Part shown: positions 32,100 through 43,110 of the stretch, piece after piece
Numbering within the stretch: the stretch's first letter is position 1
Layout of the letters: the number at the start of each line of letters is the position of its first letter
Origin: Ligula intestinalis
Taxonomy: Eukaryota; Platyhelminthes; Cestoda; Diphyllobothriidea; Diphyllobothriidae
DNA: 64,000 nucleotides
NCBI GenBank assembly: GCA_036362985.1
Contig: JAYGXS010000001.1
Location: 72,182,652-72,246,651 of the forward strand
Direction: 5' to 3'
Translations under genes and position numbers: made by a program
Notes under the pieces: generated by a model
Database searches by the model: none
What the model was told of the DNA's origin: nothing
Seen by the model: only the letters and a program-made list of their open reading frames with translations

Positions 32100-32230
32100 A
32101 TCGGCGCAGGCAACGGCCAAACTGAGAAGAATGTTCGATCGCTGGGACAAAACTTTTATTTGCCTGACGTTTCGGCATTCGTCGCGGATTCTTCATCAGA
32201 AACATCAGTAGGAAACAGTAGCAGAGGCGG
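32100..32230 (-). repeat. Interspersed repeat R1 copy with hammerhead-like core
   Basis: On the minus strand the repeat reads CTGATGA...GAAACGTCAGGCAAATAAAA and on into TTTTGTCCCAGCGATCGAAC, matching the copies near 18.0 and 36.5 kb. A facing + strand copy of its outer half lies at 32585-32660, so this too is a split palindrome. Confidence 0.6.
32169..32199 (-). ncRNA. Hammerhead-ribozyme-like core in repeat R1
   Basis: The minus strand has CTGATGA (32193-32199) and GAAAC (32169-32173). The spacer contains ATCCG-CGA-CGAAT, a five-pair helix II candidate with one mismatch. GTC follows GAAAC. Best conserved of the four cores in the window; activity is unproven. Confidence 0.35.
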
Positions 32231-32584
32231 GTTATACATGCGCCGGAAGTTGCCGTATTTATGGAATGAAGTCATTACTGCACACTTATGACAACGACAA
32301 GTGCCCTCTTGTGCGTTACTTGCTTGCTGACCGGCATGCAAGCCGTCACTTGCTGAACTCGCACCACGTGCGGTGGAATTGGGCGTGATGACTGCTCAGC
32401 CAGCTGGTTCTCCGGTGTTGGCGTAAGACGTTGCGGTGGCCTGTTCGTTCCCCCAAGTGGTCACTTGCTTTGGAAAAATAGCCCCTCAGCACTGAATACG
32501 GATTGGACAAGTCGTTGCACTTGTTTGTGGACTGGGGGCTCGTGAACCATGAATAAAGCCATTATCGACTCATGCGAGAAGAAA

Positions 32585-32660
32585 AGTGTTGTTCCAGCAA
32601 TCAAACCTTCTGCTCATTTATTGCCTGGAACTCGCATGTTCGCTTGTATTGGTAACTGCC
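32585..32660 (+). repeat. Interspersed repeat R1, outer-half copy
   Basis: AAAAGTGTTGTTCCAGCAAT CAAACCTTC then GGAACTCGCATGTTCGCTTG TATTGG matches the right half of the copy at 18.04-18.13 kb. Confidence 0.6.
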
Positions 32661-33092
32661 AAACTGCTATGTACACTAAGAATTTTTACCTTTCTCGAGA
32701 ACTGGTGACCGCAGTCTCCGATGTTACGCCACATAGGCAAAGCAAACTTCAATAAGCGTGTGGCAGTTCGACCGGGAGGCCAGTATATAATACAACTGAT
32801 TGAGTTTAGCAAAAATGCACGAATCGTGACAGCAGAAATATCGATGTTAAAGTCAATTAGAAAGCATTTTTGGGGGGACGATATTTATTTGGAACGCAAG
32901 AATACGAATAACTATGTATAGGTAATCCGACCTCCTGGCGCCGCTGATTGTATGTACAAGTCTAAAAAGAGATCGTAAAAAAGGAAATGTATTAGCATAA
33001 TATGCTGAACGGATGGTGCAAATACGGAGGCTGGACTACCTTCATAAAATAGTGTTGATATTGATTCAAAAAACAGTCCGCGGTGGGAGTAA

Positions 33093-33098
33093 TTTATT
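33093..33098 (-). terminator. Candidate poly(A) signal for the CPSF6 homologue
   Basis: TTTATT here is AATAAA on the minus strand, about 1.2 kb past the stop at 34312. The intervening DNA would be a 3' UTR. No transcript evidence. Confidence 0.3.
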
Positions 33099-34311
33099 GG
33101 CACATGTAGACTGACAACGTACAAAGCCAGGCGCGGCTAAGACAGCGTATCAAATAGGTTAAAAAAACTGTACAGAGATGAAATAATTTAGACCTCATGA
33201 TTATCACAGGGGCCGGAAAAAATATATTAAGGCATTTTTCTGGCCACACAATTAAGCGGCAGAAGGGAAAAGCGGACACACAACTGTACAGAAGACCAAC
33301 GGACAGGCGGTGAATTTTAAATGGGACAGGAATAGGAAAGGGAAATGTAACCTGTCCTTCTGCGGCCGCATAACAAGCTATCTGCACAGCTATCCACAAG
33401 CCCCATAAGCAGATCCGAAACAGAAAACCGGTCACATGCAGCAAACCGTCGATTGCTCGGGATCCCATCCTATCTCGGAATAGCAAGGGCTGCGGAGCTG
33501 AGGGCTTAAAGGGACTGGGCTGTACAAACAACATATACAGTCTCGTCAAAGGCTTTTGCACAACATTCTATGTTGAAGTTCATATACAAGGTAGTGGGTC
33601 TCCACTCTCCTTTTGCCAGTAACCAGACCAAAAACTATACAAAATCAGGTTCTGTGAGCGTAAGGAGGACGTTCTTCTAAGATTATGTACATTCGATACC
33701 CTGATACAGCTTGCGTGCACTAGTCAAGCCAAAAAGGCTTTACGTTATAATTGGGCATATGATACAGGAGAAAAGTGTACAGTGGAAGGTTGTCAAAGGC
33801 AACCATCGGAGTTTGTACAGGACTGAAATGCTTAGCAGACCAAATAGACACCATCTTGACAGACAGAGCCGGACAAGGACTCTTTCGTAAAAAATGCAGG
33901 TGTACAAGGTCGCTCGAACTGTTGCGACGTAAAAAATGTACAAATTAATGGGCCAAGCAAAGGCACTACTGAAGTAATAAAAAAATATAAATTTATGACA
34001 AAATTGTCACAAAACGTCATTGGTACAGATAAAAGGCGCAAAAACACAATCAAGGAGCCAAATGCATAAAGGCACTCGGAATTGTCAAGGCAAACTTACT
34101 TTTAAGGCTAGATTATTATGATATGATCGCCTAACAGGATATTTGTTCCGCTAGTTAATTAGCAGATCAGTGACGAATACAGATGCCGAATGAGGGGTTA
34201 AGCGCAGGATGTCGGGTGTTGCGAGCCAGAACGAACAGGGCAAAATGCGTCTTTTCAAAAAACTTCAAGTAAATTCACGGCTGTTCTGGTAAGGTATTCA
34301 CGCACTGCACC

Positions 34312-37300
34312 TCACTGTCGATATCGATTTTCACGGTATCGATCACTGGATATAGATCCCGTCCTCGGCGGTGAAACTGAGCCTGGTAGACTGTTCATTC
34401 CCGGCTGGTTGTAATAATCCCGGCTAGACCTTGAGTCGTGATCTCTATCCCTGGATCTGTGATGGCGATCTTCGTTCCGGTGACGGTCCCGAGAACGCGA
34501 TCGTCTGCTTCTGTCCCGGTCACCGCGTTGGCGCCGGCTGCTGCTTCCCCCACCGCCGGCCGAGTTTCCAGCGTAGCTGTCGTTGCATTCGCTGCCACTG
34601 TCACTGTAAGACCTGCGTCTTCTACGGCTGCCGCTTCTGTTGTTTTTAAATAAGAATATGTTACAAGAACCGATCAACAAGGGCAAACTCAGTAACCTTT
34701 TTTTCAATAAACAGGATGAAAAGCATGGTATGGTATAAAGAAAAATAAACGGACGATTTTTATGCACTGAAACCTAACATTATTCGATCCAGTATGCCGC
34801 GCATGTAAGCTGATCGATGAGGTGTCAGGTCTGTAATCCTGAAAAATTAGTAGCGTTTAAGATAATGCATTTTGCAGGAACTAAGCGGGGTCTAAAATGC
34901 GTTATCCCGTAAATGGTGTTCGGAAAATTAATTTGATAACTGACGAATACTAGAACGAGAATTAATGCAGAGTTCGGGTTTCCATAAAAAATATACCAGT
35001 TGTGAGCTTTTTACCGGTACAATTGATTCCTGTGCACCGACGTCTGTAAAGCTGGGATCAGGATAACAGCGGACTAATGATGCAACGGCATGTAAATCCC
35101 ACCAGCAGGCAAATTCCGTCATTCCGACATCTGACAAACTCAGTTGCTCTTGTAGGCCAAAGTTTACCGTTTGCTCACAGAATTTTGTCGTAGCAGATCT
35201 GACGAATCCTGCTTATTGTCTAACAAGTTCAAACATTTAAAATCCAAAAACCACGGCAATTGAGAACTTTGTGTCGTACACCGCAGATAATGAAGATTAA
35301 TGGTGGTGTAATTTAATCCTCTTAATAAAAATGCAATCTCGTAAGCTATGTTCTGAGAAACGAGTCTTTAGAACACAAATATTGAGCAAAAGCATATCGG
35401 ATAAACGACTACAAAATAGTCGAGCAGCCGTGTGAAACCAAACTCGCAGTGACAAGCCAATAGTACATCTAGTTACTTAAGTGCAAAAATGTCTACGCGA
35501 GCATACAAAAGTAAATCGGCCTTCGACCTAGTAGGATAAACGGTGTTTGTGAATACTTCTATTTCTATAAGATATGCAGCACGTGGCAAATATTAGATTG
35601 GCTTTTAAAGTAGAATACACAAGTTCTTGGAAAGACAGTCAACCAAATTCCTATCTCCATCCACTTCAAGGCCATGTTCCTTTTTTTTATTGACTCCGAA
35701 AATCAGCCATTGGGGTGGCAGTGGATGAGGCAAGTTAGACTTTTGTTTGTACGACTGCCGAATACTTTCCTAGTTAAACGGTTACCCTAAGGGGCGATGC
35801 AAAATAGCTCTAGAAATTCCCTAAACATATGAGAAAGCTGTAAAAAATACCAAACGTTTGGGCACAGTAGGCTAATACGGAAGGTCGTGTCATTGCTGAT
35901 AAATGGACTCGGTAATCGTACGTTACATTATCTTGAGTGTTAAGTCTCCGAAGCTTTTTTATTTGTACACGGGGGTACTAGATTATGCAACCAACTATTT
36001 TAAGATCACAAAAGTGTATATGAAGCTTTCGAAGGTGAAAATTGAAATGGATAAGAGGGTGTGAAAAACCAACAGTCTTGGAACTCACTTGGATCCATAG
36101 GATTTCGACTCAATGCCGTGGAGAGTATCCTGCAGAGAATTGATAAGGATTTTGCAACGGTCATCATTGGCAATTTTGGACTGTTTTATCAATGATATGG
36201 CTGTAACTAGTGTTTCAATCGCACTAGCATAATCACCGCTCGCGGCATCCTGCACTGCACGATTGATAGCACTAGAAGACACGGTTTTATTTCTCTGTAG
36301 TATGTCCTCGAATTCAGAGTCGTTCAGCTTCCCAGACTGGCCTAAAGGGGCATATCGAGCATAATGAGGTGTACAAAATATACATTTCAATCTAAGAAAA
36401 ATAGTAACTTAGATGACCGGGGATTCGGACTTAATTCAATCAGTGAATATTGTCAATACGAGCGAACATGCGAGTCCCAGTAATTAATTGAACGATTCGA
36501 TCGTTGGGACAACACTTTTATTAGCTTGATGCTTCGAGAGCCGTCGCGGATTTATCATCAGAGACATAAGCAGAAAGTAGTAGCAGATACGGATAAAATA
36601 GTATTAAATCGTCATCCTTCGAGGAAGGACATTTTCACCCCATCTAGAAGTTACGAATCAGGTTCTCTTAAACGTGGATATCGAATTGCAAGCCACAGGG
36701 GAGCACGTTCAAAACATTTAATTTAAAACCTAGCATTCGGCGATAGCCGAAGCCTTGGAGGTAAGTAAGCATGGTTTTCTGATTACATATACTGTACCAG
36801 GATAGGAGTACACGGAGTACGGAGTAATCAAAAACGCTGAACGCTTGACATGGAATATTGATGATAAACAAACCGCTTTTAGTGTAAACAAGTGAAAATC
36901 GGAAACGCTCACAAAATATCCAAAATCCAACGAGCTCGAGCTTATAACAATTACTCACCCCTGCTAAGGGCACACATTATAAGATTCACGGAAAGAGAAC
37001 TTTAAAAATACAAGTCGTCAAATATCATAAGTGGTTCCACTAAAATCACGTTCTAAAGGACCCCGAGCAAATCTCCTGATAAAGTGTAGCATGAGCGTTT
37101 TGTCAAGTGTGCACGAACGAGTCAAAAGGAATTTCTCCGCTACTCTGTAGGTTGAAACGCACGATGCTATTTGTCCACCTCGTACTGTATTCATATAATT
37201 GTGGGATATTGAAGAAAAATACGAAAGGTCTGTATGTTCTAAGAGATAAAATGCAACTTGCTTGGTGTATAGGTATGGACTAATGGCCTTCCGAATTGAT

Positions 37301-38486
37301 CTAGTTGTGGTCGAAGGGCGGCATTGCCTAACTGGGGCGCTTGGAGAAGCGGATTTTGAAGGGCTGCATGACCCACTGTCCCGCCTTGGCCAGCATTACT
37401 CGAAACACCTTGCTGGAAGAAATTTGGATTTATATGAGCATTCGCACCGGCCAGTGAGGTCGCAGCGCCACCGCCAAGACCAAAGGCAGGAGGAATTAGC
37501 CCGGAACCTTGATTTTGCTGCAGCCCAGATGGAAGAATGCCCAGAGGATTTGACATAAGAAGACCTAAAATAAAGTTAAGGAACCAACGAATCTCACTTT
37601 GAAAGGTCTGTGGTAATCCTGACAAGCCCAACGGCAGAGCTGCAGTCGATTGACGCGTTGACGGAACGGAAGCGCGACCCATCAAGGATGTGTTGCCACG
37701 CATGCTGAACCCCAGCGAGGCGGGGAGAGCTGGCGTCCCCATAAGAGGTGGGGGCAGTCTTCCGTTATCTAAATTGTTAAAATTGTAACAGTTGTCCTTA
37801 CTGGACACACCAGCGCTCCGCGTTCCCGACAAAGATGTTCCAGAGGATGATGCAACACCAAGAAGGCCTGTGGAACTAGCTCCGTGATCTCTTGCACCGG
37901 ATGTACTAGGTAAGGAACCTTCTCCGCCAGCAGCTTTTTCAAAAAGGCTTAGGTTGTGCTTAGTGCAGTATGTTATAACCGGTGTTTGGCCATTTATATC
38001 GATTTTTGACAGCTTTTCCATTGCAGTACGAACAGATTGTTCCGAGCCGAACACGATAACGCAAAATCCCTTTGACTGCCCATTCTGACGATTTTCATGA
38101 AACTTTATTTCCAAAATATCTGTTATCCCTAGGTTATTGAACGCAGTATACAGGTCAACATCGGTCGTCCACTATGACACAAATTACTTAAGTAATATGT
38201 TTTACCCATGTAAGATTCCCCACATAAGTTGCGATTCTCCTTCCCGTATGTGTGGCACTAGAGGTAGCCAAATTTGGCTTGATCTTAAGGTTTTAAGACA
38301 AAGGAATACGACTTACATCGTTATGGCTAGTCGTGTCGGATGAAGGTGGTGCGATAACATCGTCATACAGTTCTGTAAACTCGGAAGAATCCTAGAGATT
38401 TAAACAATCGAAATTCCATTTACCTGCACGAAATCCTCCTCGATATTGTCGTACAGATCGATCTCTGCCCCATTATCAGCAGCCAT
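34312..38486 (-). CDS. CPSF6: Cleavage and polyadenylation specificity factor subunit 6 homologue (CFIm68)
   Basis: Subunit of nuclear cleavage factor Im, which binds UGUA upstream of poly(A) sites with CPSF5/NUDT21. Exons on minus: 38486-38424, 38391-38317, 38277-38206, 38171-37598, 37564-37262, 36341-36089, 34636-34312; total 1665 nt, 554 aa (human about 551). Start [19 protein letters not shown] matches the acidic family N-terminus. RRM at about residues 60-145 (YVGNLTW, then [18 protein letters not shown]). The middle is Gly/Ser/Leu/Pro-rich. Exon 6 has the family block [20 protein letters not shown] through [14 protein letters not shown] and [10 protein letters not shown]. The C-terminus is Arg/Ser/Asp-rich ([12 protein letters not shown]). 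Introns are 32, 39, 34 and 33 nt, then 920 and 1452 nt. Intron 5 uses a GC donor (GCAAGT at 37261-37256), inferred from phase. Confidence 0.9.
34637..36088 (-). other. CPSF6 intron 6 (1452 nt)
   Basis: Donor AA|GTGAGT, acceptor AAAAACAACAG. No second gene or recognisable repeat inside. Confidence 0.75.
36430..36580 (-). repeat. Interspersed repeat R1 copy inside the CPSF6 gene
   Basis: It lies in the 920-nt intron 5 (36342-37261). On the minus strand it reads CTGATGA...GAAGC, then AATAAAAGTGTTGTCCCAAC GATCGAA and GGGACTCGCATGTTCGCTCG. The hammerhead-like core (36531-36561) has GAAGC instead of GAAAC, so this copy is probably dead. Confidence 0.6.
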
Positions 38487-38498
38487 CCCTCCAACAGG

Positions 38499-38500
38499 CT
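38499..38500 (-). promoter_or_regulatory. Possible spliced-leader trans-splice acceptor for CPSF6
   Basis: On the minus strand ATTTGTTTAAATCAG ends 12 nt before the ATG, leaving CCTGTTGGAGGG as 5' leader. The same-strand coding-like exons just upstream make a polycistron with trans-splicing possible, as known in flatworms. Inference only. Confidence 0.25.
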
Positions 38501-38529
38501 GATTTAAACAAATAATTCGGGGGGAGCGC

Positions 38530-38926
38530 CAGATAAATAAACAACTTAAAGTCCCTGTGGGACTCTGCAGCAGGCTGGCCGTCTCCTTTCTTAGGACTTC
38601 CAAAGGTAGAGGACCCTGAGGTTTGTTGCTCATTGACTGATCGTCGAATTTAGGATGGTTCTTGGATTTGAAGTCAGCTAGTTCGCTCTCGTCAGACCTA
38701 CTCTTTATCCAGTCATTTGGCATATGCAGCACTCCAAGAACGCAATATGGGCAAGGATGATAAATTACAAGTATAACACAGTAAATTTAGAACGGAGAGA
38801 GGGCAATCTAACCATAGGAATATCGAATAGAACGTAAAAGTTGACGAATAATACGAAAATTGGTTAACTCTTGGGCCTTGGGAGGAAGGATTTCCACCGA
38901 TTCCGCATTTTCAGTGACGATGTCAC
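38530..38926 (-). CDS. Two candidate exons of an unidentified gene just upstream of CPSF6
   Basis: First exon 38926-38813: acceptor CGTTTTTCAG, 114 nt, peptide DIVTENAESVEILPPKAQEL then TNFRIIRQLLRSIRYSY, ending in phase 1 at donor G|GTTAGA. Next exon from 38731 (acceptor CGTTCTTGGAG): VLHMPNDWIKSRSDESELAD, then FKSKNHPKFDDQSMSNKPQG and PLPLEVLRKETASLLQSPT. Its 3' end is unclear, and its frame stays open into the CPSF6 start. Charged, coding-like and phase-compatible, but I recognise no family. It may be the 3' end of a neighbour transcribed with CPSF6. Confidence 0.35.
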
Positions 38927-38979
38927 CTGAAAAACGATACAAAATCAATTCAATCATTCAGTTCCGTGAGCCACCTTGG

Positions 38980-40611
38980 TTATTTATGAACCTCAAATTC
39001 AATTTTGGCGCCGTTATATGCCCCCTCTTCAGCTTGACCGTGAGGGGATGATAGCCCTTGTGGCATCTGGGGCGAAGGTATTTGGCCCCAGTAAAGCTTA
39101 AGTTTATCAGAATGGGCGGGGGATGTTAGGACATCCGGTATGGATGCGTCACGGTGGATATGAGTAGTGGTATGGTGGACATCCACGACACCATATGGGC
39201 CTTTCCACGAATGGTAGCTCTTGAATTACGTAAATGTGGGACAGGCCAGTTGCGCCATGCGAATTACCCAATTGATAGGCGCTGCCGTTGGCATGCGTAT
39301 CCTCCACAGCACCTTAGTTTTCGCGGGAAAGGCTATGTGTAGAACTAATTAGTTCTTGTACTTCGCACATGCATGCACCCGTTGTGTATTCGGATGATAT
39401 GATCACTGGTAAACGAGACTATGCTGGCAACCAGAAATGACGCCCTATGAGCATAAAATATAGGTCGCAGCAAGTTGACGAGTGTTTGGTGGCGCGTTCT
39501 GTCATCATGACGAGTGTTAGGTTTTTTTCTTAATTGTGCCTTCCGCAAAGGCCTTCAAAAGCTGAGTGTGTTTGCGGTTTGCTCTTTTAACCTGATCATT
39601 TCCTTCCGGGTGTCCTGGAGTCTTACGAGTCTTACGAGTCTTGATAATGTCGAGCTGATCGCAAATTTCATGTAAGAGTAGACTTTCAAGGTTTGCCGTG
39701 GGTGGACAAAAGTGCTTCGAAACGGAAATCCAATAGTTTAAAAGGGTTCTCGTTACAGAAACTGTACTCTGTCGCAAATAGGTTTCTGCCTCTACCCGCT
39801 TTATAATTTAGCCAACTATGACTAGAATAAATCGATGGTCCGACTTGGTGACCGGAAGGAGGCCGACTCTATCCAGATTGGAAAGCTGGTAAATATTGGT
39901 TGCAAAGGTGCTCATAATGACTCTCCACCTGGCACGTGTGTTACAGAAAGTGGCAAATTTCTGATGTAGCTGAGGCCGCCAAAATCGTTGACATGCTACT
40001 GCTTCTGTCTTGTTTCATCCTCCATGGCCAAATTCCCTGTGTAGGTCTGTGAGCACCGATGACACCAGACTACCCCGAACGCATACTCGAGTGATATGGG
40101 TCACCTTATCTCGCAGGAGTAAAATGTCATTGAAAATAAGAAAACCAATGTTTACGGATAGTGAAGGCTGCTTCAAAAGAGCCGTACAGATTACTGTTTA
40201 ATAGACGCTGTTGGGACGCTGTTTATTTTTTTCGAATCTAACAAATTCACTTCTAAGAATTTAAAATCGTCTTTTAGCTATAGACAACGGATACTGTTTG
40301 TGAAACCAATTATTTCTAGTACTTCTTGTTATCGATGTTTTGGTTTATTGCTGAGGCTCATTGGGCCTGAAATATACAACTTATTACAAGTGGCCATAAA
40401 CTGCTGCAGTGTCTGGATGAGTGCTTTGGGCTACTGCCCGTTGGTGACGAGTTGGGTCATTCGCATCGACTGCATTCACTGTATTTGTGTTGGTAGTGAA
40501 AACCATACATTCGACGTTGGGAGGGATTCTAGAGAGGGCATCTACCTTTGCATGTTGTTTTCCAACTCGGTAAACACAAAAAACCTGTACCAATTGCACC
40601 AACATAATCAA
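38980..40611 (-). pseudogene. Gypsy pol remnant A: RNase H end, integrase, C-terminal tail
   Basis: Decayed Ty3/gypsy coding DNA in minus-strand order. 40611-40384 carries VYRVGKQHAKVDALSRIPP, the end of RNase H. About 40010-39780 has a broken H2C2 region (FCNTCARW) and the start of the integrase core (DRVGLLPVTKSDHRFILVIV). 39777-39517 has the end of the core (KHFCPPTANLESLLLHEICD, then QLDIIKTRKTRKTPGHPEGN and QVKRANRKH). 39186-38980 resembles the 'H.DKLK.YWG' Pol tail. Stops and frameshifts separate the pieces and the catalytic Glu of integrase reads Lys (VKRAN for VERAN). This is probably the downstream half of the fragment at 50870-52030. Confidence 0.7.
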
Positions 40612-41060
40612 AGAAACACTTCAGTAACCTCGCCAAGGGTCAGCGAACAACTCCCCAACTTGCGCGTGCTCGCCGTTGGTCCAGGGGGGATAAGTGATAT
40701 CGTTAAAAAATGCATTTCAGTGACCTCGCCAAGGGTCAGCAAACAACTTCTCAACTTACGGGTGCTCGCCATTGGTCCAGTGTGGGATTAGTGTTATTGT
40801 TAAAAGATGCACTTCAGTCACCTCGCCAAGGGTAAGTGAATAACTTCCCAACTTACGGGTGCTCGCCGTTGGTTCAGTGGCGGATTGATGATATCGTTAA
40901 AAGATGCACTTTAGTGAACTTGCCAGGGTCAGTGAGCAACTCCCTAACTTGCGCATGCTCGCCGTGGGTCCAGTGGTGGATTAGTGTCATTGTTAAAAAA
41001 TGCACTTCAGTGACCTCGCAAAGGGTCAGAGAACAACTCCCCAACTTACGCGTGCTCGTA
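40612..41060 (+). repeat. Minisatellite, ~96-bp unit, about 4.7 copies
   Basis: The words GCACTTCAGTGACCTCGCCA AGGGTCAG, CAACTCCCCAACTTACG and GTGCTCGCCGTTGGTCCAGT recur near 40618, 40713, 40809, 40905 and 41003. A 96-bp unit is 32 codons, and parts of the minus strand stay open across units (LTDPGKFTKVHLLTISSI). It begins exactly where the RNase H remnant of gypsy fragment A ends. Confidence 0.85.
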
Positions 41061-42660
41061 GTTGGATGCTGAAATGGCAGGAGTCGCCCGAGTGATGAGA
41101 CCGAGAAACATCGTCGGACAATATGGACAGGTCCACATTTGCGACAACAGAGAACGATTGACAACAATATCTGACCATAATCTTCTCGTCGTTATGCACA
41201 CTCGTTTCAAACACCGCCCACCCCTTGGCAATTGCAAGCATGTTGTCCAAGGCATGACCGCACGTCGAACCCCGTAGTATAAATCTCAGTACGATTGAGG
41301 TGGGCCGCCTTCGTGTCCCACAATCGATCGTTTGGAGGTGCAAAATTTGGATCAGATCATGTGCATTTCCGTGCCCGCTTTCAGTTCCGATTGTCGAATC
41401 GCAGTAAGAATCTGCGCCCTAAACATCTCAACGTTATGCCACTGTCCAATCCAGAAAGCCGTGTAGCGTTCACCGAAATTCCCACTGCCCGGATCACATA
41501 TAAATTTGCTGTTCCCGTTGAACGTGCACATAGACTCCATAGTCAAACTTCGCCTCATACTCTATTGCGACACTTGGCCGACGCGCTACTTTGCGCTATG
41601 CATTCGTGCTTGTAAGAATTGATTGTGCCGACGAAGGACAGGATCTCCACACCGGCCCTGCATCTGTTGGCACAAGCTAGATTCGCTCGGTTATCAACCT
41701 CGGATAACTACCGCTTAATCAGCCGTCAAACTACATGATGGACCAGATGCGACCGTCAGAAACCTTGGACCTACTCAACTTGCTTTATGGAAGCCCTTTG
41801 AAAGTTTGGTAACTTCAACCAGCTCTGTTAACCTTTTGCCCAATACTTAGTGGCCCCACTTGACATACGTGCTACATTGTGCGCTTAATTCGGGCTTTCA
41901 ACAACTGATTGTTCCGGCGAAGGGCTAAACTGCACACCCACCGTGCACAAGCTACATTCTCCCGGCCGTCGAACTCCGATAACCACCACTCAATGAGACG
42001 AAAAACTATGTGATCAAGAAGATTTATTCAACTGGCTCCGTGGACTCAGTTTGAAACTCGGGTAAGATCCACCGCCTCCATTACCTTATGCGTAAAGCAC
42101 CGGGCAAGTACATACCGCCTTGCACTACCGTTTGGGGTAAGTTGGGTCGAGTGATAGTTGATATCGCTGGATAAGTCGATCAATGGCTGGAGCGCTTTAG
42201 CTAGCTACCGAACCACCTACAAGTTCACCTGCGAGCCTACAGCGATCACTTACAGTTCCGCATGTTAGTATCTGCGAGCAACCTCAAGAAGTACCCTGAA
42301 TTCGGTATTCCAACGACCGAACGTCAGAAAGGCTGAGGGTGAAGATTTTATTCCAGCAAAAGCTTTCAAAAGTTATTGTTCGGCTTTGATGGACTGAGTA
42401 CACAGGCCGTACTTGACTTTATGGACTGCCGACATCGTCCCCACTGACTGGTCACTGTCCCCTACCTTATCGGTACCGAATGCGGTGACATGCCATTATG
42501 GTCAAAGTAACGCTATATTAGCCTTATCGATGTAGCCGCCAAAGTGTTTGCGATCATCCTTCTCCGCAGATTTTCCAGTGAACTTCAGGGGCAGCTTCGA
42601 CTCTTTCGCGCTTGCCATTGATCCGGTGCCTTTCCTTATGTATCACTTTACATGATTGCT
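41061..42660 (+). pseudogene. RTE-like non-LTR retrotransposon remnant
   Basis: Scattered matches in changing + frames. Endonuclease: GQYGQVHICDNRERLTTISD then NLLVVMHTRFKHRPP (41100-41225), like the 'G..G.RN.NG.rL..Fc..n.LvvtNT.F.H' segment of RTE/CFDP2-type endonucleases, and GSDHVHFRARF (near 41355), its 'GSDH.lV' end. RT: near 42500-42590 ISLIDVAAKVFAIILLRRF, like 'NNYRGISLL...KIla.il..Rl'. Many stops and frameshifts make it long dead. Boundaries approximate. Confidence 0.6.
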
Positions 42661-43110
42661 TTGCATCTGGTAGCCCAGGGAAAACCAAAACAATTACATG
42701 GAATGAAAATCTATTATTTGATCCTAGTACATTTACCTTTAACGCAAGCTATGCATGCAATAGCTTATGGCCAACCGTAAGACCCGCATTGTCGACCGCT
42801 TCAGACCGCTTGTCGGATTTGCGGGTTACTCCAGGTTTCCTGCTTTCTTATATGCGTAGTCTTCGGTGTGGTCTTCTTCTCCTGTTCCTCTTAGGTCGCC
42901 TTTGTTCCGCTTCCGTATGCCAACCTTCACTCACCTCTGTCATATAATTCGTGTATTTCAGGTCAGTGAGCTGTACATACGCTTCCACTTCGTGCATTTC
43001 GCTGGCACTCGTTCTCTGACTTGCTGCATCTGCAGGTTCACCAACATGGAGCAGTTGGTTTGCGCGCCGGCTTTCATTCGTCCTCTCATCACAGATTCCG
43101 CTACTCTCAT

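Noticed and set aside
33094..33561. 155-codon minus-strand frame with hydrophobic stretches
   Set aside because: It lies downstream of the CPSF6 stop in likely 3' UTR, has no recognised motif and Cys/Phe-rich composition typical of a chance frame.
40612..41060. CRISPR-like array
   Set aside because: The units are contiguous 96-bp copies without variable spacers, so this is a minisatellite; the genome is eukaryotic.
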